This document shows positions 1 through 8,743 of a stretch of DNA of 64,000 nt, one piece after another. Under the pieces are notes generated by a model. That model did not search any database and was not told the DNA's origin. It worked only from the letters and a program-made list of their open reading frames with translations. Numbering within the stretch: position 1 is the stretch's first letter; each line of letters starts with the position of its first letter. The DNA is from an uncultured Prevotella sp. (GTDB lineage: Bacteria > Bacteroidota > Bacteroidia > Bacteroidales > Bacteroidaceae): positions 52,511 to 116,510 of the forward strand of contig UQWP01000001.1 of assembly GCA_900544825.1 (NCBI GenBank). Direction: 5' to 3'. A program made the position numbers and the translations under genes.

Positions 1-800
1 GGATCCATCAGGCGTTTCGAGAAGTTCTTGCCCGTCTTTTCACCTTTCTCTATCACCATCACCATGCCGTCGCCCTGCTTCATGGCGGTAGCTACGCTCT
101 TACGGATGCGTTCCTCATCAGCTTCCTTCACCACGAGCTTGTCGATGACAACCTCGATGTTGTGCATCTTGTAGCGGTCGAGCTTCATTCCGCTTACCAC
201 TTCCTGGATTTCTCCATCCACACGTACATAGAGATAACCTTTGCGACGCATGCTCTCGAAGAGTTCTCGGTAATGTCCCTTGCGCTGGCGAACCAGAGGT
301 GCCAGCAGGAAGATTGCTTTTCCGGCATATTCATCGAGAATCATGTCGATGACCTGTTCCTCGGTGTATTTCACCATCTCTTCACCGCTGCGGTAGCTGT
401 AGGCGGTACCGGCACGGGCAAAGAGCAGGCGGAGATAGTCGTAAATCTCGGTAGTGGTACCAACGGTGGAACGAGGGTTCTTGTTGGTGGTCTTCTGTTC
501 GATGCTGATGACCGGACTCAGACCGGTAATCTTATCTACATCCGGGCGCTCCATATTGCCCAGGAAGTTGCGGGCATAGGCAGAGAATGTCTCGATATAG
601 CGGCGCTGACCTTCGGCAAAGATGGTATCGAAAGCCAACGACGACTTGCCCGAACCCGAAAGTCCGGTTATCACGGTGAGGGAGTCGCGTGGAATCTCAA
701 CGTCAATGTTCTTGAGGTTATGAACTCTGGCGCCCCATACATTTATCTTTTCTTCTTCAGAAAACTTATCTTCTTCTATTTTTCCTTCTTCTGAAATCAT
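1..800 (-). CDS. uvrA: UvrA, excinuclease ABC subunit A (N-terminal part, runs off the window)
   Basis: This is the DNA-damage recognition ATPase of UvrABC nucleotide excision repair. Reading leftward from the ATG at 798-800, about 266 residues are present. The Walker A motif GLSGSGKSS lies near residues 46-54, followed by the conserved [19 protein letters not shown] stretch and the [10 protein letters not shown] and [11 protein letters not shown] motifs that typify UvrA ATPase domain I. The protein starts with about 20 charged residues ahead of the first conserved [10 protein letters not shown] motif. The frame is still open at position 1, so the rest of this roughly 940-residue protein lies outside. 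The T9SS-domain gene lies 60 bp upstream on the same strand. An open frame on the other strand here is a shadow. Confidence 0.96.
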   Translation of the reverse strand, partial: MISEEGKIEEDKFSEEEKINVWGARVHNLKNIDVEIPRDSLTVITGLSGSGKSSLAFDTIFAEGQRRYIETFSAYARNFLGNMERPDVDKITGLSPVISIEQKTTNKNPRSTVGTTTEIYDYLRLLFARAGTAYSYRSGEEMVKYTEEQVIDMILDEYAGKAIFLLAPLVRQRKGHYRELFESMRRKGYLYVRVDGEIQEVVSGMKLDRYKMHNIEVVIDKLVVKEADEERIRKSVATAMKQGDGMVMVIEKGEKTGKNFSKRLMD

Positions 801-860
801 AATCTTTACTGTTCCTTCTTTCTAAAACTATAAACTTACCTGCAGGCTATCGTCTTCTTC

Positions 861-1265
861 TTAATAGCTGCTTGTGGATTCTGAGAATCCTCTGAGCAGG
901 TTGACATCTCTTTTGATCTGATAGGTCTTGCCATCTGCTCCTTTTGCCTTGACCAGACAGAAATAGACTCCCTCCTTGACCGGCTTTCCCTTGTAGGTGC
1001 CATCCCATCCCGTGGCAGGGTCGCTCCACTCAATGAGTTTCTGTCCCCACCTATTATATATATAGGCGTGAAAATCCTTGATGTTCTGGTAACCCTCCTT
1101 GGGTTTGTAGATGTCGTTGATGCCATCCCCGTTTGGCGAGAATGCGTTCGGCATCAGAAGGACACTGGTCTGCGTGCCATCCTCCTCTCCGATTTCTTCC
1201 TGTGCCATCATTGGAGGGGTAAAAAGTGCCAATAAGGCACCAAGTAATCCTATTTTTTGTCTCAT
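861..1265 (-). CDS. Stand-alone T9SS type B sorting-domain (CHU_C / gliding-motility C-terminal) protein
   Basis: The product has 134 residues: a signal peptide (cleavage after MMAQ, about residue 22), a short acidic linker, then one gliding-motility-associated C-terminal domain (about residues 35-125). It carries the family motifs PNAFSPNGDGINDIY, YNRWGQKLI and GWDGTYKGKPVKEGVY. In this family the domain normally sits at the end of large secreted proteins and directs them through the type IX secretion system. Here it has almost no cargo. It may be a small surface protein or the remnant of a longer one; no upstream open frame is visible to support a remnant. A -7 box at 1283-1290 lies just upstream. 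Confidence 0.85.
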   Translation of the reverse strand: MRQKIGLLGALLALFTPPMMAQEEIGEEDGTQTSVLLMPNAFSPNGDGINDIYKPKEGYQNIKDFHAYIYNRWGQKLIEWSDPATGWDGTYKGKPVKEGVYFCLVKAKGADGKTYQIKRDVNLLRGFSESTSSY

Positions 1266-1282
1266 TTTGCAAATTATTTGTG

Positions 1283-1290
1283 CAAAGATA
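1283..1290 (-). promoter_or_regulatory. Promoter -7 box for the T9SS-domain gene
   Basis: The minus strand reads TATCTTTG, a full match to the Bacteroidetes TAnnTTTG box, 18 bp upstream of the start codon. No clear -33 TTTG is present. Confidence 0.6.
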
Positions 1291-1308
1291 ATAAAAAGCT
1301 GAGAGATA

Positions 1309-1340
1309 TTGCGCTAGATGCGAGATTTTTTGTATTTTTG
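1309..1340 (+). promoter_or_regulatory. Promoter of the LysM/PBP gene
   Basis: TTG at 1309-1311 and TATTTTTG at 1333-1340 are 21 bp apart and match the -33/-7 elements of the Bacteroidetes primary sigma factor. The start codon follows at 1413. Confidence 0.6.
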
Positions 1341-1412
1341 CAGGAGAAAACTTTAATTCATGTCGGTTACGGCAGGATTTTTGGAAGATATAAACATTAA
1401 AAACAGGAAGAT

Positions 1413-2819
1413 ATGAAAAGAAACATAAGATATTTTTTGATGATTGTGGGGCTGATGCTCAGTGTTGGTATCTTTGCTCAGACAACGAAATGGAGAGACA
1501 TCTACACGGTGAAGAAGAAGGATACTATTTTTGGTATTGCCAATAAGTATAGATTGAGTCTGCCGGAACTGATGGAGGCAAACCCTGAGATGAAGCAGGA
1601 AGGTTACATGCTTCAGAAGGGAACTACCCTCTTTATTCCTTTTGCCAGCGACCAGCAGAATCCTAATGCGCCTAAAAAGGCACAGAAGGAGGATAAGAAT
1701 GCAGTTGCTGCCAGCAAACCGGCTGTAGCAGGAACCGCTGCCGCTCAGCAGAAGGTGGCGGCTAGTGATGCTGTGAAGATTGGCGTAATGTTGCCTTTGC
1801 ATGATCTGGATGGTGATGGCAAGCGTATGGTGGAGTATTATCGTGGACTCCTGATGGCTTGCAATTATCTGAAGAAGAAGGGCATCTCTACCGATGTACA
1901 TGCATGGAACGTGCCGATAGATGCTGATATCCGCGCCACCTTGCTGCAGGAGGGTGCCAATACATGTGATATCATCTTCGGTCCGCTTTATTCCAAACAG
2001 GTGGCTCCGCTTGCCGGCTTCTGCAAGACCTATGGCATCAAGCTCGTGATTCCTTTCTCCATCAGCGGTGACGATGTGGAGCGCAACAAGGAAATCTTCC
2101 AGGTATATCAGAGTCTTGAAACATTGAACGAGTGCACTATCAAGGCTTTCCTGAACAGATTCACCAATGTGCATCCTATCTTTGTAGATTGCAATGATTC
2201 TACTTCGCGTAAGGGAGCTTTCACTTTCGGACTTCGCAAGGAGTTGGAGAAGAGAAACATCAACTATAGTATCACTAATGTGAGCTCAAGCATCGACCAG
2301 TTTGCCAAGGCATTCCTGCCAAGCAAGCAGAATGTGGTAATCCTGAATACGGGTCGTTCGCCACAGTTGACTGCCGTGCTCAACAAGCTGGATGAATTTG
2401 ACAGCAAGTATCCGGGTGCATCTATCTCTCTCTTCGGCTATACAGAGTGGTTGATGTACGCCAAATATAATCTGGAGCGATTCTATAAGTACGATACTTA
2501 TATCCCTTCTACCTTCTATTACAATCCGGTAGCTGAAAGAACGCAGAACCTGGAGAAGGCATACGAGGGATGGTTCCATCAGCCGATGATGATTGCGCAG
2601 CCACGCTTCGCCATCACAGGCTATGATCATGGTATGTTCTTTATCCAGGGTATCAAGAAGAAGGGCAAGGAGTTTACGGGTGAACGCCAGCAAGTGAACT
2701 ATCAGCCAGTGCAGACTCCATTGCATTTCATGAAAACGGCAAAGGGTGGATACAAGAACAAGAACTTCCAGTTGATTCACTACACCTTCAACCATCAGAT
2801 TGAGTCGGTGAATTACTAG
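1413..2819 (+). CDS. Secreted LysM-domain protein with periplasmic-binding (type 1 PBP-like) domain
   Basis: The product has 468 residues and a signal peptide (cleavage near FAQ, residue 23). One LysM domain (about 28-80, with YTVKKKDTIFGIANKY and GTTLFIPF) should bind peptidoglycan. An Ala/Lys-rich linker (85-115) is followed by a Leu/Ile/Val-binding-protein-like fold (about 118-460, starting VKIGVMLPLHDLDGDGKR and including the CDIIFGPLYS motif). Proteins of this layout are common in Bacteroidales and are thought to be envelope proteins, but their ligand is not known. The barrel gene follows after 45 bp and may be cotranscribed. Confidence 0.8.
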   Translation: MKRNIRYFLMIVGLMLSVGIFAQTTKWRDIYTVKKKDTIFGIANKYRLSLPELMEANPEMKQEGYMLQKGTTLFIPFASDQQNPNAPKKAQKEDKNAVAASKPAVAGTAAAQQKVAASDAVKIGVMLPLHDLDGDGKRMVEYYRGLLMACNYLKKKGISTDVHAWNVPIDADIRATLLQEGANTCDIIFGPLYSKQVAPLAGFCKTYGIKLVIPFSISGDDVERNKEIFQVYQSLETLNECTIKAFLNRFTNVHPIFVDCNDSTSRKGAFTFGLRKELEKRNINYSITNVSSSIDQFAKAFLPSKQNVVILNTGRSPQLTAVLNKLDEFDSKYPGASISLFGYTEWLMYAKYNLERFYKYDTYIPSTFYYNPVAERTQNLEKAYEGWFHQPMMIAQPRFAITGYDHGMFFIQGIKKKGKEFTGERQQVNYQPVQTPLHFMKTAKGGYKNKNFQLIHYTFNHQIESVNY

Positions 2820-2864
2820 GACCGGTAGTTTTATAGTTAATCGTTTATAGTAAGAAAAGAAAGA

Positions 2865-3635
2865 ATGAATAAAGTCAAGATAGGGACACTGCTAATGGGA
2901 CTTCTCCTTTGGGGAGGACTCTCGGCACAGGCTCAGATAGGTGAGCATCGCAACGATTTCTCCATCGGATTCAACGGTGGCTATGTGCTCAGCTCCGTTG
3001 GATTCGAACCGGAGGTTCAGCAAAAACAGCATGGAGGAATGACTGCCGGTCTCTCGATGAAATATACTTGCGAAAAGTATTTCAAGACCATCTGTTCCAT
3101 TTATGCAGAGGTCAACTACGCCAAGGTGGGATGGAAAGAGGATATTCTCGACATTGACAACAAACCTGTCATCATCACCGAAACCAAGCAGCCGATGGCT
3201 TATAGCCGTACCATCAATTATATCCAGGTGCCTGTTTTCGCTCACTTGGCTTGGGGTAGGGAAGAGAGAGGCTTGAACATCTTCGTGAATGCCGGTCCGC
3301 AGTTCGGACTCTATCTCAACGATTCTCAGACTACCAACTTCGATGTGAAGAATATGCCAAAGACAGATAATGACCGGGTAAGTATGGTAGTGGCACAAGA
3401 TACGATGGCGGTTGAGAATAAGTTGGATTATGGTATCGCTCTGGGTTTGGGTGCAGAGTACAGCATCCCGAAAGTGGGACATTTTCTGGCTGAGGCTCGC
3501 TACTATTATGGATTGGGCAATATCTATGGTTCATCCAAACGAGATTATTTCGGAAAGAGTAACTACGGACAGATCGTGTTCAAGGTATCTTATCTCTTCG
3601 ATATCACACGTACCAAGAACGTGAAGAGAAAGTGA
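2865..3635 (+). CDS. PorT-family outer-membrane beta-barrel protein
   Basis: The product has 256 residues: a signal peptide (cleavage after AQAQ, about residue 24), then alternating amphipathic strands of the OMP_b-brl_2 (PorT-like) type. Barrel signatures are SIGFNGGYVLSSVGF, YIQVPVFAHLAWG, IFVNAGPQFGLYL and ALGLGAEYSI. The final strand reads GQIVFKVSYLF and a basic tail (TRTKNVKRK) follows. It sits between the LysM/PBP gene (45 bp) and the MFS transporter (40 bp), all on the plus strand, so an operon is likely. The exact role is not predictable. Confidence 0.8.
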   Translation: MNKVKIGTLLMGLLLWGGLSAQAQIGEHRNDFSIGFNGGYVLSSVGFEPEVQQKQHGGMTAGLSMKYTCEKYFKTICSIYAEVNYAKVGWKEDILDIDNKPVIITETKQPMAYSRTINYIQVPVFAHLAWGREERGLNIFVNAGPQFGLYLNDSQTTNFDVKNMPKTDNDRVSMVVAQDTMAVENKLDYGIALGLGAEYSIPKVGHFLAEARYYYGLGNIYGSSKRDYFGKSNYGQIVFKVSYLFDITRTKNVKRK

Positions 3636-3675
3636 CTTCCGGCGATGGTTATGGAAAAATAAGTAATAATATAAA

Positions 3676-5055
3676 ATGAGTACAACAGAAAAAATTCAGA
3701 TGAAATTGAGCGACTCGAAGTCAGCTCGCTGGACCGCCCTCATCATCGTGAGCGTCACGATGATGTTCGGTTACTTTTTTACAGATGTAATGTCTCCACT
3801 GGAGCCTCTCTTGACAGCTGCCAAGGGGGCTGAGAATGGTCTCGGACTCGGATGGAGTTCGGATGAATATGGCTTCTTCTCTGGGGCCTACGGATACTTT
3901 AATGTATTCCTCCTGCTCCTCTTCTTCGGTGGACTTATCCTCGATAAGTTCGGTATCCGTTTTACAGGTATCCTCTCCACCGTTTTGATGTTTGGTGGAG
4001 CCGTGTTGAAATGGTATGCTGTAGGTCATGAGTTTGCCGGATCGGTAGCAGTACCATTCTTCGGTACTTATAGTACACAGGTAGTGATTGCTGCTCTCGG
4101 CTTTGCCATCTATGGTGTAGGATGCGAGATATGCGGTATCACTGTGAGCAAGGTCATCGTGAAATGGTTTACGGGCCATGAGTTGGCTCTGGCAATGGGA
4201 GTGCAGGTGGCTACAGCTCGTTTGGGAACTGCCGCTGCCTTGGGCTTTTCTCTTCCTTTTGCAAAGGCAATGGGCGGTGTATCTGCTTCTATTGCTTTGG
4301 GTGCAGTTTTGCTTTGTGCTGGTGTACTTGTTTATCTTGTATATTGTGTGATGGACAAGAAGGAGGATGCTTCTGCAGCAGCTGTGGCTACTGAGCCGGA
4401 AGAAGGTTTCAAGTTTTCAGACTTGGGTGGTCTGTTCAAGACAACTGGTTTCTGGTATGTGGCATTCCTTTGCCTGATGTTCTATGCTGGTGTGTTCCCA
4501 TTCCTGAAGTTTGCCACCAAGTTGATGATTTTCAAGTATGGTGTCGATGCTAATTTGGCAGGTCTGATTCCTGCGATGTTGCCATTCGGTACCATCTTCC
4601 TTACACCAATCTTCGGAAGCGTATATGACAAGTATGGCAAGGGTGCTACACTGATGATTATCGGCAGTTGCCTCTTGACTCTGGTACACGTAGTATTTGC
4701 CCTTCCACTCAACTCTTGGGTGCTTGCCATCGTGATGATGCTCATCCTTGGCGTAGCTTTTGGTCTGGTACCATCAGCTATGTGGCCTTCTGTACCAAAG
4801 ATTATCCCAATGAAACTCTTAGGAACTGCATACGCCCTTATCTTCTATATCCAGAATATCGGACTGGCTCTTATTCCTGTATGGATTGGTAAGGTGAATC
4901 AGGCTAACACGGATGCCAATGGAGTCATTGACTATACTGAGACAATGACCATCTTTGCAGCCTTTGGTGTGGTTGCTATTGTCATCTCTTTCCTCCTCTT
5001 GTTGGAAGATAAGAGAAAGGGCTATGGATTGCAGCAGCCTAATGTGAAGAAATAA
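3676..5055 (+). CDS. MFS transporter, substrate unknown
   Basis: The product has 459 residues with about 12 hydrophobic segments in two halves, joined by a cytoplasmic loop (about residues 232-250, KKEDASAAAVATEPEEG). Both halves carry the MFS loop 2-3 type motif: GGLILDKFGIRFTG in the N-terminal half and GSVYDKYGKGATL in the C-terminal half. This supports a proton- or ion-coupled secondary transporter of the inner membrane. The family contains organic anion, sugar and nitrate carriers, and nothing in the sequence fixes the substrate. The WG-repeat gene follows after 69 bp. Confidence 0.85.
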   Translation: MSTTEKIQMKLSDSKSARWTALIIVSVTMMFGYFFTDVMSPLEPLLTAAKGAENGLGLGWSSDEYGFFSGAYGYFNVFLLLLFFGGLILDKFGIRFTGILSTVLMFGGAVLKWYAVGHEFAGSVAVPFFGTYSTQVVIAALGFAIYGVGCEICGITVSKVIVKWFTGHELALAMGVQVATARLGTAAALGFSLPFAKAMGGVSASIALGAVLLCAGVLVYLVYCVMDKKEDASAAAVATEPEEGFKFSDLGGLFKTTGFWYVAFLCLMFYAGVFPFLKFATKLMIFKYGVDANLAGLIPAMLPFGTIFLTPIFGSVYDKYGKGATLMIIGSCLLTLVHVVFALPLNSWVLAIVMMLILGVAFGLVPSAMWPSVPKIIPMKLLGTAYALIFYIQNIGLALIPVWIGKVNQANTDANGVIDYTETMTIFAAFGVVAIVISFLLLLEDKRKGYGLQQPNVKK

Positions 5056-5124
5056 TACTAACAGGAGATTTCCCCTTCAAGTTCAAGGGGGGAATCTCCA
5101 TAAACAAAAAGAAAGGAAATAACC

Positions 5125-5799
5125 ATGAACGCTACACCTGAATCATTGATTAAGGAATATGCTGACCCTATTGAGCAGCAGGAAATAGACAAGTTTATCT
5201 GTTCTGAAATGAGCAGGCAGATTCACCGATATATCAAGGGTATGTCGGGAACCAAGCAGGCTATGCTCAAGTTTGAGGAAAAGCTGGCGAGCCTCTCTGT
5301 TACAGAGAAAGAAAAGGCGATTGCCAAATACATCGATTTGAATCGCAAGGCTTTGGATGGACTGGATCTGAAGATGATTCTCGTCCGTTCGGTGGCTAAC
5401 TACTGTGATACCTTCCAGTATATGCTCGACTTTGTGAACGACAAGCGTAAGATGGTGTTCTATTATCATCGCTTGAAGGAGAAGTATATCCGTTACCATG
5501 AGGTCTTCGAGGAGAACGGCAAGTTTGGTATGAAGGATCATCAGGGCAACGTGATGCTTCAGCCAGTCTATGATTTCCTCCGCACTTGCTATATCTATAA
5601 TGATGACCTGAGCATCATGCCTGTTATTGCAGAGAAGAATGGAAAGATGGGACTCGTGATGCCTGACGGAAAGGATACCATCGTGGCTGATTTCCTTTAT
5701 GATGAAATCTGTCTGAGAGATGAGTATCCATATTTCGAGGCGGTGAGAGATGGAGTAAACGGATTGATTGATAAGTTCGGAAACTTCGTTAATAATTAG
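5125..5799 (+). CDS. WG-repeat containing protein
   Basis: The product has 224 residues and no signal peptide. The N-terminal 130 residues are charged and helical. The C-terminal third has degenerate WG (beta-hairpin) repeats: EENGKFGMKDHQGNVMLQPVYD, AEKNGKMGLVMPDGKD and RDGVNGLIDKFGNFVNN. Such repeats serve as interaction scaffolds, and no enzymatic motif is present. It is cytosolic by appearance, with a good ribosome-binding site (AAAGGAAATAACC) ahead of the ATG. A strong terminator follows at 5822-5860. Confidence 0.75.
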   Translation: MNATPESLIKEYADPIEQQEIDKFICSEMSRQIHRYIKGMSGTKQAMLKFEEKLASLSVTEKEKAIAKYIDLNRKALDGLDLKMILVRSVANYCDTFQYMLDFVNDKRKMVFYYHRLKEKYIRYHEVFEENGKFGMKDHQGNVMLQPVYDFLRTCYIYNDDLSIMPVIAEKNGKMGLVMPDGKDTIVADFLYDEICLRDEYPYFEAVRDGVNGLIDKFGNFVNN

Positions 5800-5821
5800 T
5801 TATTAATAGTAAAAAGAGAAA

Positions 5822-5862
5822 GGGCAATCAGATTGGGATGAACCAACTGATTGCCCTTTTTG
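5822..5862 (+). terminator. Rho-independent terminator after the WG-repeat gene
   Basis: GGGCAATCAG (5822-5831) pairs with CTGATTGCCC (5847-5856) and is followed by a run of T. It closes the plus-strand group that starts at 1413. A second hairpin (CAGTTGTG, 5866-5873, with CACAACTG, 5879-5886) lies directly after it, toward the 3' end of rpoD. Confidence 0.85.
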
Positions 5863-5982
5863 TTTCAGTTGTGGGTAACACAACTGAGCTTTATTTATTT
5901 TTCTCTCGTCTTCGATATGGATTGAATTCCTGTTTCTAAATTCTAGATTCTTTTTTCAGAATTCTTGTTTTCTGTTTCAGAA

Positions 5983-6858
5983 TTATCCCAAGTATTTCAT
6001 CAAGATCTTGATCTTTCCGCTTTCACGGAGCTTGATGATGCTCTTTTCGCGAATCTGGCGTACACGCTCACGGGTGAGGTTGAATTCGCTTCCGATTTCT
6101 TCCAATCCCTTCTCGTGGCAACCGATGCCATAGCAGTAGCAGAGAATCTTGCGCTCGCGTTCCTTCAATACTGTTGCCAAAACGCGCTGGAGCTCGCTCG
6201 CCATAGACTCGAAGTCAACACCCTTGTCGGTGCGGCTGTCATCACCAGAAGCCATCACATCTACCATCGCATTATCATCGTCGTCGCTACCGAATGGAGC
6301 ATCAATACTCATGTGGTGGTTGTCTGCCTTGATGGTCTGGTCAATCTTGCTTTCCTCCATCTTGGTAATCTGTGCCAACTCGGCAACAGAAGGCTTGCGC
6401 TGGTTCTCCTGCTCGAACTTGCTGATCTCGGCGCTGATCTTGCTCAACGCACCCACCTGGTTCAAAGGCAGGCGAACGATACGGCTCTGCTCAGCGATAG
6501 CCTGGAGTATGCTCTGGCGAATCCACCATACTGCGTATGAGATGAACTTAAAACCACGAGTTTCATCAAACTTCTCTGCAGCCTTTACCAAACCGATGTT
6601 TCCCTCGTCAATGAGGTCGGTCAGACCCAAACCCTGATGCTGGTATTGTTTAGCAACAGATACAACGAATCGGAGGTTTGCCTTGACCAGTTTCTCTTTG
6701 GCACGCTCACCCTCACGACCGCCTTTGCGAATCTTCTGGGCCAGCTCAATCTCCTCGTCGATAGAGACCATAGGTTCTCTACCAATCTCCACTAAGTACT
6801 TGTCAAGTGCTTCACTGGAACGGTTGGTTATACTCTTGCTAATCTTAAGTTGTCTCAT
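5983..6858 (-). CDS. rpoD: RpoD, primary sigma factor
   Basis: The product has 291 residues, the usual length of the short Bacteroidetes housekeeping sigma factor that lacks region 1.1. It begins with the family start MRQLKISKSITNRSSEALDKY. Region 2 (LVKANLRFVVSVAKQYQ, DEGNIGLVKAAEKFD, FISYAVWWIRQSI) is followed by region 3 and by the region 4 helix-turn-helix LEEIGSEFNLTRERVRQIREK. An open frame extends 25 codons further upstream to 6933, but that extension overlaps the -7 promoter box, so the ATG at 6856-6858 is chosen. It would recognise the TAnnTTTG promoters seen across the window. Confidence 0.96.
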   Translation of the reverse strand: MRQLKISKSITNRSSEALDKYLVEIGREPMVSIDEEIELAQKIRKGGREGERAKEKLVKANLRFVVSVAKQYQHQGLGLTDLIDEGNIGLVKAAEKFDETRGFKFISYAVWWIRQSILQAIAEQSRIVRLPLNQVGALSKISAEISKFEQENQRKPSVAELAQITKMEESKIDQTIKADNHHMSIDAPFGSDDDDNAMVDVMASGDDSRTDKGVDFESMASELQRVLATVLKERERKILCYCYGIGCHEKGLEEIGSEFNLTRERVRQIREKSIIKLRESGKIKILMKYLG

Positions 6859-6930
6859 AAATATCCTTTTACCTTTCTTTTTTTTAATCCAATTTATACT
6901 GTCGGAATCCACCTTTACGGTTTCGGGCTG

Positions 6931-6938
6931 CAAAGGTA
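6931..6938 (-). promoter_or_regulatory. rpoD promoter -7 box
   Basis: The minus strand reads TACCTTTG, 72 bp upstream of the chosen rpoD start. The box itself shows that the longer reading frame cannot all be translated. Confidence 0.6.
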
Positions 6939-7064
6939 CAAAAAAAAACGCAATCTTGTTGTAATAGAAATGGAAAACTTTTGCATTATTTGTCTGTTTT
7001 TTAGAAATTTAGACGTTTTTGAATATAAAAATGGTATTTGGTATAATGATTTTTAGGCATTAAG

Positions 7065-7095
7065 TTTGAAATATGGAATAATTTGTGTATCTTTG
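7065..7095 (+). promoter_or_regulatory. Promoter of the POT transporter gene
   Basis: TTTG (7065-7068) and TATCTTTG (7088-7095), 19 bp apart, are a near-ideal Bacteroidetes promoter. The start codon is at 7154. Confidence 0.75.
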
Positions 7096-7153
7096 CACAG
7101 AATTTGCGAGAAAAGAATAACTAAATAATAAAATTATAAATAAACAAAAAATT

Positions 7154-8680
7154 ATGTTTGAAAATCAACCAAAAGGTCTATGGGCCTTAGCTTTGGCAAA
7201 CACGGGTGAGCGTTTTGGTTACTATACCATGCTTGCTGTGTTCCTGCTTTATTTGCAGGCCAACTTCGGTTTTGAAACCGGATTGGCAAGTACGATTTAC
7301 TCTACCTTCCTGATGATGGTTTATTTCCTTCCTATCATCGGCGGTATCGCAGCCGACAAGTTTGGCTTTGGACGTATGGTTACCACGGGTATCTTCATCA
7401 TGTTCATCGGCTACCTGGTACTCTCCCTTCCTCTTGGCAAGGACACCGTAGCTGTTGCAGCCATGGGAATTTCGCTTATCCTCATCGCTTTGGGTACTGG
7501 TCTGTTCAAGGGTAATCTGCAGGTGATGGTAGGTCGTCTCTACGATGAGCCACAGTATGCCAGCAACCGTGATTCCGGTTTCTCTCTCTTTTACATGGCT
7601 ATCAACATTGGCGCTATGTTTGCTCCTACTGCTGCCATCAAGATTATGAAGTGGGCACAGGAGAGTCTGAGCGTATCTGTAGAGGATTCATACCATTTTG
7701 CATTCGCTGTGGCATGTGCTTCGCTTATTGTCAGTATCGCCATCTACTATGCCTTCAGCTTTACATACAAGCATGTGCTTGCTTCTGAGACCAAGGGTAA
7801 GGACGACAAGACTCCGGTTAAGGAGACTAATGAGCTTTCCAAGGCTGAGACCAAGGAGCGTATCATCTGCCTCTGTCTCGTTTTTGCTGTCGTTATCTTC
7901 TTCTGGATGGCTTTCCACCAGAATGGTAATACCTTGACACTCTTTGCACGCGACTATACATTGAAGACTTCTGAAGGTCTGCAGTCAATGGCATTCGATG
8001 TGACCAACCTCGTAGCCTGCATCTTCGTGGTTTACGGTTGCTTCGGTCTGGCACAGAGCAAGACTGGCAAGGGTAAGGGCATCTCTCTTGGTGTCATTGT
8101 TGCTGCCATCGCTTTCCTCTTCTACAAGTACAACAACCTTGAAGGTGCCGTAGAAGTTGAGGCTCCTATCTTCCAGCAGTTCAACCCATGCTATGTAGTG
8201 GCATTGACTCCAGTGAGTGTTGCTTTGTTCTCTTGGCTCAACAAGATTGGCAAGGAGCCTACATCTCCTGAGAAGATTGGCTTGGGTATGCTCGTTGCAG
8301 CTCTCGGTTTCGTATGGATGGCTGTAGGTTCTATGGGACTTGAGCTTCCTTTGACACAGGGTGATCCTGCTACAGAGGGTACACGTGTAAGTGCAAACCT
8401 GCTCATCTCTACATACCTCATCCTTACATTCGCAGAGCTTCTGCTTTCTCCTATCGGTATCTCATTCGTATCGAAGGTAGCTCCTCCTAAGTATGCTGGT
8501 TTGATGATGGGTCTCTGGTTCGGTGCAACAGCTATCGGTAACCAGCTCGTTATGGTTCCTGGTATCATGTGGGGTCAGAACTTCAACCTCGTTACTATCT
8601 GGGGTGTTCTCGCAGGCATCTGCCTGGTTTCAGCCCTCTTCATCTTCTCTATCATCAAGAAGTTGAATCGCGTAAGCTAA
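7154..8680 (+). CDS. POT/PTR2-family proton-dependent oligopeptide transporter
   Basis: The product has 508 residues and 12-14 transmembrane segments. The first helix carries the family motif NTGERFGYYTM (residues 16-26, the ExxERFxYY proton-coupling motif). GGIAADKFGFGRMV and GTGLFKGNLQVMVGRLYDE match the PTR2 signatures. It should take up di- and tripeptides by proton symport at the inner membrane. It converges with a secreted S9 dipeptidyl peptidase across a shared terminator, so peptide release and peptide uptake sit side by side, although they are not cotranscribed. Confidence 0.92.
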   Translation: MFENQPKGLWALALANTGERFGYYTMLAVFLLYLQANFGFETGLASTIYSTFLMMVYFLPIIGGIAADKFGFGRMVTTGIFIMFIGYLVLSLPLGKDTVAVAAMGISLILIALGTGLFKGNLQVMVGRLYDEPQYASNRDSGFSLFYMAINIGAMFAPTAAIKIMKWAQESLSVSVEDSYHFAFAVACASLIVSIAIYYAFSFTYKHVLASETKGKDDKTPVKETNELSKAETKERIICLCLVFAVVIFFWMAFHQNGNTLTLFARDYTLKTSEGLQSMAFDVTNLVACIFVVYGCFGLAQSKTGKGKGISLGVIVAAIAFLFYKYNNLEGAVEVEAPIFQQFNPCYVVALTPVSVALFSWLNKIGKEPTSPEKIGLGMLVAALGFVWMAVGSMGLELPLTQGDPATEGTRVSANLLISTYLILTFAELLLSPIGISFVSKVAPPKYAGLMMGLWFGATAIGNQLVMVPGIMWGQNFNLVTIWGVLAGICLVSALFIFSIIKKLNRVS

Positions 8681-8700
8681 TACATTCTATCATATACAAA

Positions 8701-8738
8701 AAAGGCTTGCTTCATTTCCGAAGCAAGCTTTTTTTGTA
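8701..8738. terminator. Bidirectional terminator between the POT gene and the peptidase gene
   Basis: GCTTGCTTC (8705-8713) pairs with GAAGCAAGC (8720-8728). It has a T run on the plus side and an A run on the left, so it can end both convergent transcripts. Confidence 0.85.
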
Positions 8739-8743
8739 TTATG

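Noticed and set aside
162..794. Plus-strand open frame of 210 codons
   Set aside because: Shadow of uvrA, whose minus-strand frame has clear ATPase motifs.
6859..6933. N-terminal extension of RpoD by 25 residues
   Set aside because: Overlaps the -7 promoter box and is absent from the family start.
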